Shown here: positions 26,607 to 37,189 of the stretch, piece after piece | Layout of the letters: the number at the start of each line of letters is the position of its first letter | Position numbering within the stretch: position 1 is the first letter of the stretch | NCBI RefSeq assembly: GCF_002591915.1 | Contig: NZ_NIHB01000002.1 | Span: 124,001 to 188,000, forward strand | Source of the DNA: Marinicella litoralis | GTDB lineage: Bacteria; Pseudomonadota; Gammaproteobacteria; Xanthomonadales; Marinicellaceae | Length of the DNA: 64,000 nt | Direction of reading: 5' to 3' | Notes under the pieces: generated by a model | Database searches by the model: none | What the model saw: the letters and a program-made list of their open reading frames with translations, nothing else | What the model was told of the DNA's origin: nothing | Program-made: the position numbers and the translations under genes

Positions 26607-29600
26607 ATGCGTTATTCTATCAAACTGATGGCCATCAGTGCCGTCTTGGTATTTTCTTGTGGGTTCAGTCAACCTTTGGATGCCAAAGCCAAAGAAAAAG
26701 CCGTCCCTCATCCATTGGCTAATATGCCACTGAGAAACATAGGTCCTGCCATGATTTCGGGTCGTATTTCTGATTTTGCATTTCACCCCACCAAAAAACA
26801 CCAATTTTATGTCGCCACAGCCGCTGGAAACTTGTGGAAAACCACCAACAACACCATCACTTGGGAACCCATTTTTGATGGAGAAGGTTCTTATTCAATT
26901 GGCGTGATTGAAATGGATCCAAATAACCCGAATGTTTTGTGGGTGGGTTCAGGAGAAAATAACTCACAACGTTCCGTGTCCTATGGCGATGGTGTTTATA
27001 AAACCACTGATGGTGGCAAAAATTGGCACAACATGGGCTTGAAAAATTCTGAACACATTTCTCAAATTTGGATCGACCCAAATGATTCAGACACTGTATT
27101 GGTGGCTTCTCAAGGTCCTTTGTGGAGTGATGGTGGTGATCGTGGCCTGTACAAAACAACAGATGGCGGTCAATCATGGGATCGCATATTACACATCGAT
27201 AAATACACCGGTATCAATGAATTTGTGATTGATCCAGACAATACCGACCACATTGTAGCCAGCAGCTATCAAAGACGCAGGCATGTATGGACCTTGATTA
27301 ACGGCGGTCCAGGCAGTGGCATCCACAGAACCACTGATGGTGGTAAAACCTGGAATAAAGTCACCAACGGATTACCAAAAGACCACATGGGCAGAATTGG
27401 CCTGGCCAATGCCCCCTCTTCACCCCATACTGTCTATGCCATCATCGAAGCCAATGACAAAGAAAAAGGCACCTACCAATCTATAGATTTTGGTCAAACC
27501 TGGCACAAACAATCCAGCTATGTGGCAGGCAGCCCTCAATACTACAATGAGTTGATTGTTGATCCGCACAATGAAAACCGGATCTATTCAATGGATACAT
27601 TCACCCAAGTTTCAGAGGATGCAGGTAAATCCTGGACCAAACTATCGGATAAATTCAGACATGTCGATGACCATGCCTTGTGGATTGACCCAGATAACAC
27701 TGATCACCTATACATCGGCGGCGACGGTGGGGTATATGAAACCTATGATCGGGGGCAAACTTGGCGACATGTCAGAAATTTACCCTTGGGCCAGTTTTAC
27801 CGCATACAACCAGACAATGATGAACCTTTTTACAACATCTGTGGCGGCACCCAAGACAATAACACCCTGTGTGCACCTTCGAGGACCACAGTGATTCACG
27901 GTGTGACCAACTCTGACTGGCGCATCATACTGGGAGGAGACGGCTATGAACCGCAGTTTGATCCCAATGACCCTAACATCATCTACCCCCAATACCAATA
28001 TGGTGGTTTGGCTCGTTATGACAAACGCACCATGGAAAGGATTTACATCACACCTCACCCTAAAGAAGGAGAACCTGCTTATAAATGGAATTGGAACACA
28101 CCTTTGTTGGTCAGCCCTCATATGAGTACACGTTTGTATTACGGAGCTGAAAAATTATTCAGATCAGATGATCGCGGTGATTCATGGGAAATCATCAGTC
28201 CAGATTTAACCCAACAAATTGATCGCAATCAATTGAAAGTCATGGACCGCATTTGGAGTGTAGATGCCATCGCTAAAAATGTATCCACTTCCAAATACGG
28301 CAGCTTAATTGGCATCACTGAAAGTCCGGTTCAAGCTGATTTATTGATGGTGGGATCAGATGATGGCGTCATCAGTGTTTCAACCAATGGTGGTGAAAAC
28401 TGGTATTCGGTGAAAAAATTTCCTCAAGTACCCAATATGTCATACATTTCGGACGTGTTATTTTCCAATCATGATGCCAATGTCGCCTATGCCACCATTG
28501 ACAACCACAAACGAGGTGACTATAAACCTTATGTTTTGAAGTCAACAGATCAAGGCAAGTCATGGAAACAAATCTCTAGTAACTTACCTGATCGTGGGTC
28601 TGTTCACACCATAGTTGAAGATCACGTTGATGCTAATTTGTTATTCGTCGGTACAGAGTTTGGTGTGTTTTTCACCCAAAATGGTGGCGGAACCTGGCAT
28701 GAGTTGACACAATTACCAACCACCGCAGTGCGCGACTTGGAAATTCAACAACGTGAGAATGATTTAGTCATAGGTACTTTTGGTCGTGGGGTATACATCC
28801 TTGATGACTACACTCCGCTGAGAAGCTCAGTCAAACAGCTGAATAACAACACCGCAACGGTATTTCCCATCAAAGACAGTTGGTTATATATAGAAGGCGA
28901 TTTGTTTGATGACCGCGAAAAAGGTTCCTCAGGCAGTGAGTTTTATACCGCCAACAACCCTGCCCTGGGTGCCACCTTTGCCTATTACCTAAAAGATGGG
29001 TTCAAATCATTACAAAAACAACGCCGTGCTGCTGAAATTAAGATTGAAAAAGAAGGCGGAGACACGCCCTACCCAAGTTGGGAGGCATTGCGTGCCGAAG
29101 ACAATGAAGAGGCACCCTCGGTGTTCTTCTTGGTTGAAGATGACAAAGGCAACGTGGTCAGTCGGGTTCCAGCCAAAAACAGTAAAGGTTTCCACCAAGT
29201 TCAGTGGGACATGCGTTATCCAGCACCTGATCCAGTCAGCTTAAAGAAAGCCAAGTGGATTCCTTATTGGGCCAGTGAACCGATGGGGCCTTTGGCAAAA
29301 CCAGGCACCTACCAAGCCACATTGATGAAACGCCAAGGAGGCGAATTGGTGGCTTTGAGTGATGCCCATGCTTTCAACTTGAAATCGATGGCCAACAGTC
29401 CAGAAATCAGTAAAAACCCTGAAGCCGTGCTGGCATTCAAACAACAACTGGCCGAATTACAACGATCAGTGAATGGTGCCAACAAAAAATTGAGCGAAAT
29501 GAATAACCGCATCAAACACTTGATCAAAGCCATTGATTTAACACCTATGGAGAATGAAGCTGCAGCACAAGAAATTCGTGAATTATCAACACGATTAATT

Positions 29601-29900
29601 GCGCTGAATGTTAAGTTCAGGGGTGATTCAACCATTGCTTCCAGACAAGAAGCGGTGCCTTGGTCCATTTCACAACGTGTGGGTAACTTATATGGCGGTT
29701 TAATTGAATCCCAAGCTGACATCCCAGGCAATTACCAAGAGTCAATGAAAGTGGCCTTATCAAGTTACTCGTCAGCTTTGAAAGAGCTACACATGATTGA
29801 GGCGGACTTATCCGCATTCGAGGCCGAAGCCGAAGCCAATGGCGCACCATGGACACCCGGTAGACTGCCTTCTTTAGGAATTAACTCAAACAACCTCTAA
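26607..29900 (+). CDS. Large exported Asp-box (BNR/VPS10-like) repeat protein
   Basis: A 1097-residue protein with a signal peptide (cleavage near QPLDAKA). It has at least ten Asp-box turns of the S/T-x-D-x-G-x-x-W type over residues about 120-720, for example TTDGGKNWH, TTDGGQSWD, SEDAGKSWT, SDDRGDSWE and STDQGKSWK. They form one or two beta-propellers of the sortilin/BNR class. The C-terminal part (about residues 940-1060) is helical and probably coiled-coil. Proteins of this plan are usually annotated as BNR or glycosyl hydrolase-like, but the Asp box is structural, so enzymatic activity is not implied. It is monocistronic. Confidence 0.85.
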   Translation: MRYSIKLMAISAVLVFSCGFSQPLDAKAKEKAVPHPLANMPLRNIGPAMISGRISDFAFHPTKKHQFYVATAAGNLWKTTNNTITWEPIFDGEGSYSIGVIEMDPNNPNVLWVGSGENNSQRSVSYGDGVYKTTDGGKNWHNMGLKNSEHISQIWIDPNDSDTVLVASQGPLWSDGGDRGLYKTTDGGQSWDRILHIDKYTGINEFVIDPDNTDHIVASSYQRRRHVWTLINGGPGSGIHRTTDGGKTWNKVTNGLPKDHMGRIGLANAPSSPHTVYAIIEANDKEKGTYQSIDFGQTWHKQSSYVAGSPQYYNELIVDPHNENRIYSMDTFTQVSEDAGKSWTKLSDKFRHVDDHALWIDPDNTDHLYIGGDGGVYETYDRGQTWRHVRNLPLGQFYRIQPDNDEPFYNICGGTQDNNTLCAPSRTTVIHGVTNSDWRIILGGDGYEPQFDPNDPNIIYPQYQYGGLARYDKRTMERIYITPHPKEGEPAYKWNWNTPLLVSPHMSTRLYYGAEKLFRSDDRGDSWEIISPDLTQQIDRNQLKVMDRIWSVDAIAKNVSTSKYGSLIGITESPVQADLLMVGSDDGVISVSTNGGENWYSVKKFPQVPNMSYISDVLFSNHDANVAYATIDNHKRGDYKPYVLKSTDQGKSWKQISSNLPDRGSVHTIVEDHVDANLLFVGTEFGVFFTQNGGGTWHELTQLPTTAVRDLEIQQRENDLVIGTFGRGVYILDDYTPLRSSVKQLNNNTATVFPIKDSWLYIEGDLFDDREKGSSGSEFYTANNPALGATFAYYLKDGFKSLQKQRRAAEIKIEKEGGDTPYPSWEALRAEDNEEAPSVFFLVEDDKGNVVSRVPAKNSKGFHQVQWDMRYPAPDPVSLKKAKWIPYWASEPMGPLAKPGTYQATLMKRQGGELVALSDAHAFNLKSMANSPEISKNPEAVLAFKQQLAELQRSVNGANKKLSEMNNRIKHLIKAIDLTPMENEAAAQEIRELSTRLIALNVKFRGDSTIASRQEAVPWSISQRVGNLYGGLIESQADIPGNYQESMKVALSSYSSALKELHMIEADLSAFEAEAEANGAPWTPGRLPSLGINSNNL

Positions 29901-29913
29901 ATAGCTATCCAAT

Positions 29914-29949
29914 GCACCCAGCTTACTTTATGTTTGCTGGGTGCTTTTT
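29914..29949 (+). terminator. Intrinsic terminator of the Asp-box gene
   Basis: GCACCCAGC (29914-29922) and GCTGGGTGC (29936-29944) form a perfect 9-bp stem, followed directly by TTTTT. It lies 14 bases after the stop codon. Confidence 0.85.
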
Positions 29950-30125
29950 GTTATTAATCCATTGAAGTACAGCCTTTGACAAAATTGGCTGTGTTTATCT
30001 GGTTGCACGAATTGTTTGGCAGTCAAGTGACTGGAGTATTGATGAAAAAGGAACCCACGTCAATACCCTGGAAACTATCGTTATTTTCTGAACAAGCACC
30101 AAGCACAAAGCATCCATATTAATAA

Positions 30126-31937
30126 TCAAAACCCGCTGGCATCAAAATCCATACATTGTGTATCAGATTGACTTAATAAAGCCAAAGTTGTTTCGATAGC
30201 GGGCAATTCATAGGTCATGAAATACATGCAGGTTTTAATTTTACCTTGGTAAAATGCCCGATCATCATCATTCACAACAGCTTGTATTCTGTCAGTAGCA
30301 CAGATGGCCTGATTCAACCACATCCAAGCCACCACCACATGGCCAAATGCATCTAAGTATAATGTGGCATTGGCTAAATAGGCCGACATCCCCTTACTGG
30401 GAATTTTTTGTTGCATGGTTTGTGTGGTCTGCATCAACAAATCAAGGTGTTTTTGTAAAGCGGTGGCATAAGTCGACAAGTCATCAATGGCCTTTGCCTG
30501 TTCAACACTGTGCATGATTTCTGTAAACAACAATTTAGCCGAAGCGCCCTCATACTGCGTGACTTTGCGTCCCAGTAAATCCAAACCTTGAATGCCTTTG
30601 GTGCCTTCATGAATGTGATTCAACCGGTTGTCACGATAAAACCTTTCTACTGGATAATCTCTGGTGTATCCATAGCCACCATGTACTTGAATCGCTTGTT
30701 CATTGGCTCGTAAACCATATTCAGATGGCCATGATTTGGCTATCGGCGTGAGGATATCCAGCAATAAAGTATACTGCTTCAATCCATCAGCATCGCCTGC
30801 TTGCTTTGCAATGCGTTGTAAATCAACCAATTGAGCACAATAAAGCCCCAGTGCCAATCCACCTTCGGCATAACTTTTTTGCTGTATCAACATGCGTTTT
30901 ACATCACTGTGCTCGATGATGGGTATCATTGGCGATGCGGGATCTTTCTGCGATAAATACCTGCCTTGTCGGCGTTCTTTGGCATAGGACAAAGCATGTA
31001 GATAACCGGTATACGCCAAAGAAGTTGCCCCCATACCAACACCAATTCTGGCTTCATTCATCATATGAAACATGTAATTCAGGCCTTTGCCCTCCTCACC
31101 CACCAAAAAACCTTTCGCTCCGTCATTTTCACCAAAATTCAGCACGGTATTGACCGTGCCACGATAACCCATTTTGTGATTAAGCCCAGCCAAAACCACA
31201 TCATTCCTGTCACCTAAACTGCCATCATCATTGACCAAATATTTAGGTACAATGAACAATGAGATTCCTTTCACACCCGCTTGACCACCTGGTATTTTAG
31301 CCAACACCAAATGAATGATGTTTTCACTCAAGTCATGCTCTCCTCCAGATATCCACATTTTATTGCCTTGCAGTAAAAAGCCACCATCTTGCTGCAACAC
31401 GGCTTGGGTTTTGATGTCAGCCAATGATGAGCCTGCTTGGGTTTCTGATAAACACATGGTGCCAAAAAACCGGCCTTCAATCAGCGGCTTGAGGTATTTG
31501 CTTTGTTGTTCTTTATTGCCATAAACACTGAGTAAATTAGCCACCCCCACTGACAACATTGGATAGGCTGCAGTGGACACATTGGCTGCAGCGAAGATGA
31601 ATGTCATAGATTGGGAAACCAGATAGGGTAATTGCATTCCACCCATCTCAAAATCAAAAGATGCAGCTGTCAGACCAGATTCATTATAGGCATCTAAAGC
31701 TCGTTTAACTTCAGGATTAATGACAACTTTGCCTTCTTTAAACACCGGCTCATGTTCATCAACCAAGGCTGCATGGGGTTGGAATAATTCTTCCGCCATG
31801 CGTTCGGCCAGATCGAACAACTGCTCAATAACTTCTTTGGAATGATCTTGATACCTGGGCGCTTGGCAAAGTTGCTCTGCGTGCAAAACTTCATACAATT
31901 GAAAACTTAAATCGCGTCGGTTATAGATATGTGGCAT
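30126..31937 (-). CDS. Acyl-CoA dehydrogenase (600-residue class)
   Basis: A 603-residue FAD flavoenzyme for the first step of beta-oxidation or a related acyl-CoA oxidation. FGTMCLSETQAGSSLADI and GNKMWISGGEHDLSE form the FAD and substrate region, and YGYTRDYPVERFYRDNR with HEGTKGIQGLDLLGRK marks the C-terminal domain. Extra N- and C-terminal segments place it in the longer subfamily rather than the 380-residue class. Chain-length preference cannot be read from sequence. It passes electrons to ETF, which is encoded elsewhere in this window (etfBA). It stands alone on the minus strand. Confidence 0.9.
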   Translation of the reverse strand: MPHIYNRRDLSFQLYEVLHAEQLCQAPRYQDHSKEVIEQLFDLAERMAEELFQPHAALVDEHEPVFKEGKVVINPEVKRALDAYNESGLTAASFDFEMGGMQLPYLVSQSMTFIFAAANVSTAAYPMLSVGVANLLSVYGNKEQQSKYLKPLIEGRFFGTMCLSETQAGSSLADIKTQAVLQQDGGFLLQGNKMWISGGEHDLSENIIHLVLAKIPGGQAGVKGISLFIVPKYLVNDDGSLGDRNDVVLAGLNHKMGYRGTVNTVLNFGENDGAKGFLVGEEGKGLNYMFHMMNEARIGVGMGATSLAYTGYLHALSYAKERRQGRYLSQKDPASPMIPIIEHSDVKRMLIQQKSYAEGGLALGLYCAQLVDLQRIAKQAGDADGLKQYTLLLDILTPIAKSWPSEYGLRANEQAIQVHGGYGYTRDYPVERFYRDNRLNHIHEGTKGIQGLDLLGRKVTQYEGASAKLLFTEIMHSVEQAKAIDDLSTYATALQKHLDLLMQTTQTMQQKIPSKGMSAYLANATLYLDAFGHVVVAWMWLNQAICATDRIQAVVNDDDRAFYQGKIKTCMYFMTYELPAIETTLALLSQSDTQCMDFDASGF

Positions 31938-32022
31938 GCTTGCTTTTTATGTTTGACTGAACAGACTATTGTAGAATAAAAGCCATCCATTTTTGGTCAA
32001 ATTACCTGTAGTCTTAATATTT

Positions 32023-32241
32023 CTACTGGGTGATTGATAGGTACAAATCTTCAACCGCTGTTCTGGCCCACTGGGTTTTGCGTAAAAATTTCAAGGATGA
32101 TTTGATTGAAGGGTTACTTTTAAAACAATTGACGTTTATTTTTTGTGCCAGCCCAGCCCAACCAAAATGAGCCACTAATTGGGTTACCATCATTTCCAAA
32201 GTGACACCATGTAAGGGGTTGTTTGCTTGGTCTTTACTCAT
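32023..32241 (-). CDS. VF530-family (DUF2132) small protein
   Basis: A 72-residue protein matching the VF530 family: [17 protein letters not shown] near the start, [14 protein letters not shown], and [18 protein letters not shown], then VEDLYL. The fold is small and helical and has been proposed to bind DNA; the cellular role is not established. The open frame extends 12 codons further, but [12 protein letters not shown] at 32241 fits the family start. It is 41 bases downstream of cvfB on the same strand and probably co-transcribed with serC-cvfB. Confidence 0.85.
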   Translation of the reverse strand: MSKDQANNPLHGVTLEMMVTQLVAHFGWAGLAQKINVNCFKSNPSIKSSLKFLRKTQWARTAVEDLYLSITQ

Positions 32242-32282
32242 TAGCTCAATGGACTCTTGTGATGAATTCAGGCACAAAGAGG

Positions 32283-33146
32283 TTAATCAACCAATCGAAT
32301 TTTATCTTTAAGTATTTCAATTTTCTTTTGTTTGTACAAAGCACCAATGGCTTTCTTGTAGCTGCCTTTGCTGACTCGCCACTTTTGTTTGATGTCTTCT
32401 GGGCTGCTTTTGTCGGTCAAGAATGAAACTCCGCTACCAGCTTGTAAATCAGCCAAGATTTTTTCAGCCAACTCACCCAATTGTTCTTTGTTGGGTATGT
32501 GTAGCGTTAAATTGATTTTACCTTCTGGACTGATGGATTTGATGTAGGCCTTTTTGGCCAAACCAATCATGATGTTTTGGAATGCATCACTGTGGTGTAA
32601 CAACCCCAAATGGGTGTTGTTCAATACCGCTTTATAACCCAAATCACTGCGACCACAAAACAAGGCATCCACTTCATCACCTGGTTTAAAAAAACCGCCA
32701 TCGACTTCAATACCTTCACCCAGGTTGTTTTCCTCGTGTAGATGCTTGTCTAAACGCGCTGAAGCGCTGATTCTTTTTGAAGCCTTGTCGATGTAGGCAT
32801 AGACCACTTTAAACATGCCTGGCCTCAGAGGTTTGGGTTGTTCAGCAAAGGGTAACAACAGGTCTTTGGGCAAACCCCAATCCATAAATGCGCCGACTTT
32901 ATTGACATCAATCACTTTTAAATAAGCGCATTGGCCGACCATCACCTTGGGTGTTTCTGTGGTTGCAATCGGTTGGTCATCGGTGTCTAAATAGACAAAT
33001 ACTTCAATTACACTGCCCTCTTGAATTGAATCAGGCATGTGCCTGCGAGGCAACAGGATATCACCCAGCGCGCCACCATCCAAAGTGGCTCCCATTGTTA
33101 ACAGGTGTTTGACCTTCAGTTTGTTCAGTTTTCCTAGTTTAACCAT
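32283..33146 (-). CDS. CvfB-like S1-domain RNA-binding protein
   Basis: A 287-residue protein of the CvfB/YitL family: tandem S1-like OB domains ([50 protein letters not shown]) and a C-terminal winged helix ([20 protein letters not shown]). Homologues bind RNA and affect virulence gene expression in Staphylococcus. The frame could start at a TTG at 33158, but I chose the ATG at 33146. It overlaps the serC stop by eight bases, so the two are probably coupled. Confidence 0.88.
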   Translation of the reverse strand: MVKLGKLNKLKVKHLLTMGATLDGGALGDILLPRRHMPDSIQEGSVIEVFVYLDTDDQPIATTETPKVMVGQCAYLKVIDVNKVGAFMDWGLPKDLLLPFAEQPKPLRPGMFKVVYAYIDKASKRISASARLDKHLHEENNLGEGIEVDGGFFKPGDEVDALFCGRSDLGYKAVLNNTHLGLLHHSDAFQNIMIGLAKKAYIKSISPEGKINLTLHIPNKEQLGELAEKILADLQAGSGVSFLTDKSSPEDIKQKWRVSKGSYKKAIGALYKQKKIEILKDKIRLVD

Positions 33147-34218
33147 TGGTACGCTCAAATTCTTTCATGAAAGCAATCAAAGCATCGATGCCTGCTTCTG
33201 GGACTGCATTATAAATACTGGCACGCATGCCACCGACGGCCATATGGCCTTTCAACGCTTTTAAACCGGCATCACTACTGGTTTTTAAAAACAAGTCATT
33301 CAGCCTCTCATCCTGCAACCAAAATGGCACATTGACAGCTGATCGACAAACGGGATCCACCTTGTTCAAATAAAAATCACTGTGATCTACAAAATCATAC
33401 AGTTTACTGGACTTGATTTGGTTAGTGGCTTCTATTGCTGCGACCCCACCTTGTGCTTTGACCCAACGCAGAACCAACAACATCACATACCAAGGAAAGG
33501 TCGGTGGCGTGTTGTAAAAAGACCGCGTATCGGCATAAGTTTTGTAATCGGTCATGGTGGGTAACAAATTTTTTGATTGGCCAATCATGTCACGTTTCAT
33601 GATGACAAAAGTGATGCCTGCTATACCCATGTTTTTTTGTGCACTGGCATAAATCATTGAGTAGTCATTGACATCAAAAACCCGGGTTAATAAATCTGAA
33701 GTCATGTCACAACACAATGGGATGCCATGCGTCTCTGGCAATTGATGCCATTGAACACCTTCTAAAGTTTCATTGCTGGTGTAGTGGAAATAATCGGCAG
33801 ATGGATTCAATTGACTGGCATCGTATGGCGGAATACTGGCATAAACCTCATCACTGATGGGTGCCGTGCTACTGGCTTGGGTGAACCTGGCAGCTTCCTT
33901 GATGGCTTGTTTGCCCCAGTGTCCATTGATGGCATAAACGGCCTGACCGTCTGTAGATGAAATATTGGTGGGCAACATCGAATATTGTAATCGTGCACCA
34001 CCCGGAATCAACATCACGGCATATTCATCTGAAATATTTAACAACTCACGAGCCAAAGCTTCATTTTCATCTGCCATGTCAGTGAACTCTTTACTGCGAT
34101 GTGAAACTTCCATGACTGAACAACCAGTGCCATTCCAATCATAAAGATCATTGGCTATTTGTTGTTTAACAGACAAAGGTAAAGCGGCCGGTCCAGCCGA
34201 AAAATTAAAGACGGTCAT
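33139..34218 (-). CDS. serC: Phosphoserine aminotransferase
   Basis: Transaminates 3-phosphohydroxypyruvate with glutamate in serine synthesis, and may serve the equivalent step in pyridoxal phosphate synthesis. The 359-residue protein starts MTVFNFSAGPAALP, has MEVSHRSKEF, and carries the PLP lysine in YASAQKNMGIAG at about residue 195. HMAVGGMRASIYNA near the C-terminus is also typical. It is the first gene of a minus-strand set with cvfB and the VF530 gene and is divergent from msrP. Confidence 0.96.
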   Translation of the reverse strand: MTVFNFSAGPAALPLSVKQQIANDLYDWNGTGCSVMEVSHRSKEFTDMADENEALARELLNISDEYAVMLIPGGARLQYSMLPTNISSTDGQAVYAINGHWGKQAIKEAARFTQASSTAPISDEVYASIPPYDASQLNPSADYFHYTSNETLEGVQWHQLPETHGIPLCCDMTSDLLTRVFDVNDYSMIYASAQKNMGIAGITFVIMKRDMIGQSKNLLPTMTDYKTYADTRSFYNTPPTFPWYVMLLVLRWVKAQGGVAAIEATNQIKSSKLYDFVDHSDFYLNKVDPVCRSAVNVPFWLQDERLNDLFLKTSSDAGLKALKGHMAVGGMRASIYNAVPEAGIDALIAFMKEFERTNG

Positions 34219-34295
34219 TTTATTTGTAAGGTATTTTCACGTTTGAGTGTCTTGAATTGTAGTATATTTATGCGAAATGCCAAGCTAAACTGACT

Positions 34296-35231
34296 ATGAA
34301 ATTTAAAAACACCCACAAAGACCATCAAATTACCGATGAATCCATTTATCAAAGTCGCAGAAAATTGTTAAAAGCAGGATTGATTGGAACAGCTGGCATG
34401 CTTTCATCACCCAACTTTGCTTTGACCTTACCTAAATCTGAACCTAACTCAAAATTTGTTATCGATGAGCTCACCAGAGAACAAGATGCCACCACCTACA
34501 ACAATTTTTATGAATTCAGCCTCAGTAAATCGGGACCTTCAGAAAAGGCCGGTGGCTTGAAAACCGATCCATGGTCCGTTGAGGTTGGTGGTTTGTGTGA
34601 AAAGCAAGGCACTTTTGATTTAGAAAAATTAATCAATCAGTTTCAATTAGAAGAACGCATCTATCGCATGCGGTGTGTCGAAGCTTGGTCTATGGTTATT
34701 CCTTGGAACGGTTTCAAATTGTCTGACTTAATCAAATACTGTAAGCCTTTAAATTCGGCTAAATACCTCTATTTCGAAACTTTGTATGACCCCAAACAAA
34801 TGCCTGGACAAAATGGCCGTTCAATCCCTTGGCCTTATCGAGAAGGCTTACGTATGGACGAAGCCATGAATGATTTGACCCTCATGGCTGTTGGCATGTA
34901 TGGTAAAAACTTGCCTAATCAGAATGGAGCCCCGCTGCGCTTGGTAACCCCATGGAAGTATGGATTCAAAGGCATCAAGTCGATAGTAAAAATTCAATTC
35001 ATGGATAAACAACCGATCAATTCTTGGCAAGCCATTGCTCCCAATGAGTATGGTTTTTATGCCAATGTCAATCCGCAAGTCGACCACCCACGATGGTCAC
35101 AGGCCACTGAACGACGAATTACTGGTGGGTTTTCATTATTCAACAGTCGCATCGATACACAAATGTTTAATGGGTATGGCGATTATGTGGCTGATATGTA
35201 CAATGGCATGGATTTACGCAAAAACTTTTAA
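34296..35231 (+). CDS. msrP: Protein-methionine-sulfoxide reductase, molybdenum catalytic subunit
   Basis: A periplasmic molybdopterin enzyme that reduces oxidised methionines in envelope proteins, drawing electrons from MsrQ. The twin-arginine signal [10 protein letters not shown] (Arg21-Arg22) marks Tat export. The Mo-ligand cysteine is C127 in [35 protein letters not shown] is the conserved C-terminal block. At 311 residues it has normal length. Its TAA overlaps the msrQ ATG by one base (TAATG). Confidence 0.96.
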   Translation: MKFKNTHKDHQITDESIYQSRRKLLKAGLIGTAGMLSSPNFALTLPKSEPNSKFVIDELTREQDATTYNNFYEFSLSKSGPSEKAGGLKTDPWSVEVGGLCEKQGTFDLEKLINQFQLEERIYRMRCVEAWSMVIPWNGFKLSDLIKYCKPLNSAKYLYFETLYDPKQMPGQNGRSIPWPYREGLRMDEAMNDLTLMAVGMYGKNLPNQNGAPLRLVTPWKYGFKGIKSIVKIQFMDKQPINSWQAIAPNEYGFYANVNPQVDHPRWSQATERRITGGFSLFNSRIDTQMFNGYGDYVADMYNGMDLRKNF

Positions 35232-35848
35232 TGACACGTTTTTTATCTCCTATCAAAGTTCTGTTATTCATTGCTTTAATGATTCCATTGGGAATAATTG
35301 TATTTGATGGCTTTCAAAACAATTTAACTGCCGACCCAATTGAAGAACTATTGCATCGAACTGGTATTTGGTCATTGCGCCTATTGTTGCTGACAATGTT
35401 GATGACGCCTATGAAAGTCATCACGGGTTCATTTGTGTTCATCAGGGTCAGGCGCATGATTGGATTGTTTGCCTTCTTTTATGCCAGCTTACATTTGCTT
35501 ATTTATGTGTGGTTAGATCTGGGCTTGGACTGGGCACACTTGCTTGAAGACATCATTGAGCGCACGTTCATCACTGTAGGGATGTTGGCATGGTTACTTA
35601 TGTTACCAATGGCCATAACCTCTAATAAACGCATGATGCGTAAATTAGGTAAAACTTGGAAGCGAATTCACCAAGCTATCTATCTGGTCATCTGTTTGGC
35701 CAGTTTACATTTTATCTGGCTAGTTAAATCAGACATCACTGAACCCTTGATATATACTGGAATCGGGTTATCATTGCTGCTTTTTAGAGTCGCACATCAT
35801 TACCATGGTAAAAGATCAAAGCATAAAGGGTCGACAAACACAGGATAG
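35231..35848 (+). CDS. msrQ: Heme-binding membrane subunit of the methionine sulfoxide reductase
   Basis: A 205-residue inner-membrane b-type cytochrome that passes electrons from the quinone pool to MsrP. It has five to six hydrophobic helices. Probable heme-ligand histidines lie in FYASLHLLIYVWLDLG and in the WKRIHQAIYLVICLASLHF segment. It starts one base inside the msrP stop and overlaps the next gene by 44 bases. Length and order match known msrPQ operons. Confidence 0.94.
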   Translation: MTRFLSPIKVLLFIALMIPLGIIVFDGFQNNLTADPIEELLHRTGIWSLRLLLLTMLMTPMKVITGSFVFIRVRRMIGLFAFFYASLHLLIYVWLDLGLDWAHLLEDIIERTFITVGMLAWLLMLPMAITSNKRMMRKLGKTWKRIHQAIYLVICLASLHFIWLVKSDITEPLIYTGIGLSLLLFRVAHHYHGKRSKHKGSTNTG

Positions 35849-37073
35849 GCAGACCAGAGACCGACAAACCAGAAGAAAACAGGCCAATATTTTACTTCAT
35901 ATTTGTCGTGCGATTTCTGAAGCAGGTGCGCCTGCACATCGTTTGGAATCTTATATGCTGGTTATTTCTGAAAAATTCAAACTTGAAGCCAGCTTCTTTG
36001 CCATGCCAACTGCCGTTTTGGCCAGCATAGGTGAAGATGAATACAGCCAACGATCTTACATGATCAAAACAGACCCCAATGACATCAATTTAGCCACTTT
36101 GCACACCATCAATGAGGTGATCAATGAATTGGAAAGCGATGTAATTGATTTAGACACGGCACTTAAAGCCATCAAAGACATCACCAGTAAACCTGCTGAA
36201 TATCCAGACTGGTTATTTGCCTTGTGTTTTGGTCTGGTGGCGGGCGGCTTCACCACCTTGTTTTCCGGCAGTTGGAATGACGTACTGGCGGCCTCATTTC
36301 TGGGACTGTTAACAGGTTTAATTACCATCTACAGCAAACCATATAAATATTTGTCACAGTTGTTGACCCCATTGGCAGCCATGATTGTTGGATTTTCCGC
36401 CATCACCATCAGTCATTACTGGCAAACCATTGATCATTTTCTGGTGTCATTGGCTGGATTAATCATCTTGGTACCCGGCCTGGGAATCACCATTGCCATG
36501 CGAGAACTGTCAACCGGCCACTTGGTTTCTGGCAGCAGTCGCATGGCAGGAGCCGTAACCACCTTGTTCTTATTGTCTTTTGGCTTGGCCTTGGGTTATT
36601 TGATTGCTCAAAGTATTTACGGTGAAACAGCCGTTCATAAAATGGCCAATGTACCTGCTTGGTTTAATTATTTGGCGTTGGTGGTCACAGCCTTGTGTTT
36701 TTCTGTTTTATTCAAAGCCAGATTTGCCGATACTTTTTGGATTTTCCTGTCCATCGGCTTGGCCTTCGCGGGTTCCAGCTTGATTGGATTATGGATGGAA
36801 CAACCCTTTAAATCTTTGGGAGCCGTATTGTTGGTGTCGATAGCTGGCAACATTTATTCACGCATCAGTTCGAACCCTGCATCGGTGATGCACATTCCTG
36901 GTATCATATTATTGGTTCCAGGCAGTATTGGTTTTAATTCATTATCGGCCATGTACACCAACGACACCATGACTGGCGTTCAAGCTGCATTCAATGCCAT
37001 CATCATCGCTGTGGCCATTTCTGTGGGCTTATTGGTAGGAAATTTAATTGTGCCTCCGAAAAAGGACCTTTGA
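35805..37073 (+). CDS. ThrE-family threonine/serine exporter
   Basis: A 422-residue membrane protein containing both halves of the ThrE family. The N-terminal half has the soluble-facing part (CRAISEAGAPAHRLESYM, FFAMPTAVLASIGE) and five helices. The C-terminal half has five more, ending in MHIPGIILLVPGSIG. It probably exports small amino acids, but the substrate is not established. The first 26 residues hold three near-identical five-residue units (RQTQD, RQTRD, RQTRR). The start at 35805 overlaps msrQ by 44 bases; no later ATG is available before the conserved region. Confidence 0.85.
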   Translation: MVKDQSIKGRQTQDRQTRDRQTRRKQANILLHICRAISEAGAPAHRLESYMLVISEKFKLEASFFAMPTAVLASIGEDEYSQRSYMIKTDPNDINLATLHTINEVINELESDVIDLDTALKAIKDITSKPAEYPDWLFALCFGLVAGGFTTLFSGSWNDVLAASFLGLLTGLITIYSKPYKYLSQLLTPLAAMIVGFSAITISHYWQTIDHFLVSLAGLIILVPGLGITIAMRELSTGHLVSGSSRMAGAVTTLFLLSFGLALGYLIAQSIYGETAVHKMANVPAWFNYLALVVTALCFSVLFKARFADTFWIFLSIGLAFAGSSLIGLWMEQPFKSLGAVLLVSIAGNIYSRISSNPASVMHIPGIILLVPGSIGFNSLSAMYTNDTMTGVQAAFNAIIIAVAISVGLLVGNLIVPPKKDL

Positions 37074-37189
37074 GCCCATATACATTAAAGGCAATTAAAA
37101 AAACCAGGGATAAATACAGAAACAATCCAGCGAGTAATCACATTGACAATGATAGACTATAAAGTCAATTGAATAAAAAACATGAATCA

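Noticed and set aside
29914-29949. Inverted repeat considered as a mobile-element end
   Set aside because: It is a simple hairpin followed by five T, i.e. an intrinsic terminator.
32242-32277. Longer N-terminus for the VF530-like protein
   Set aside because: The extra 12 residues do not belong to the family, and the ATG at 32241 gives the standard start.
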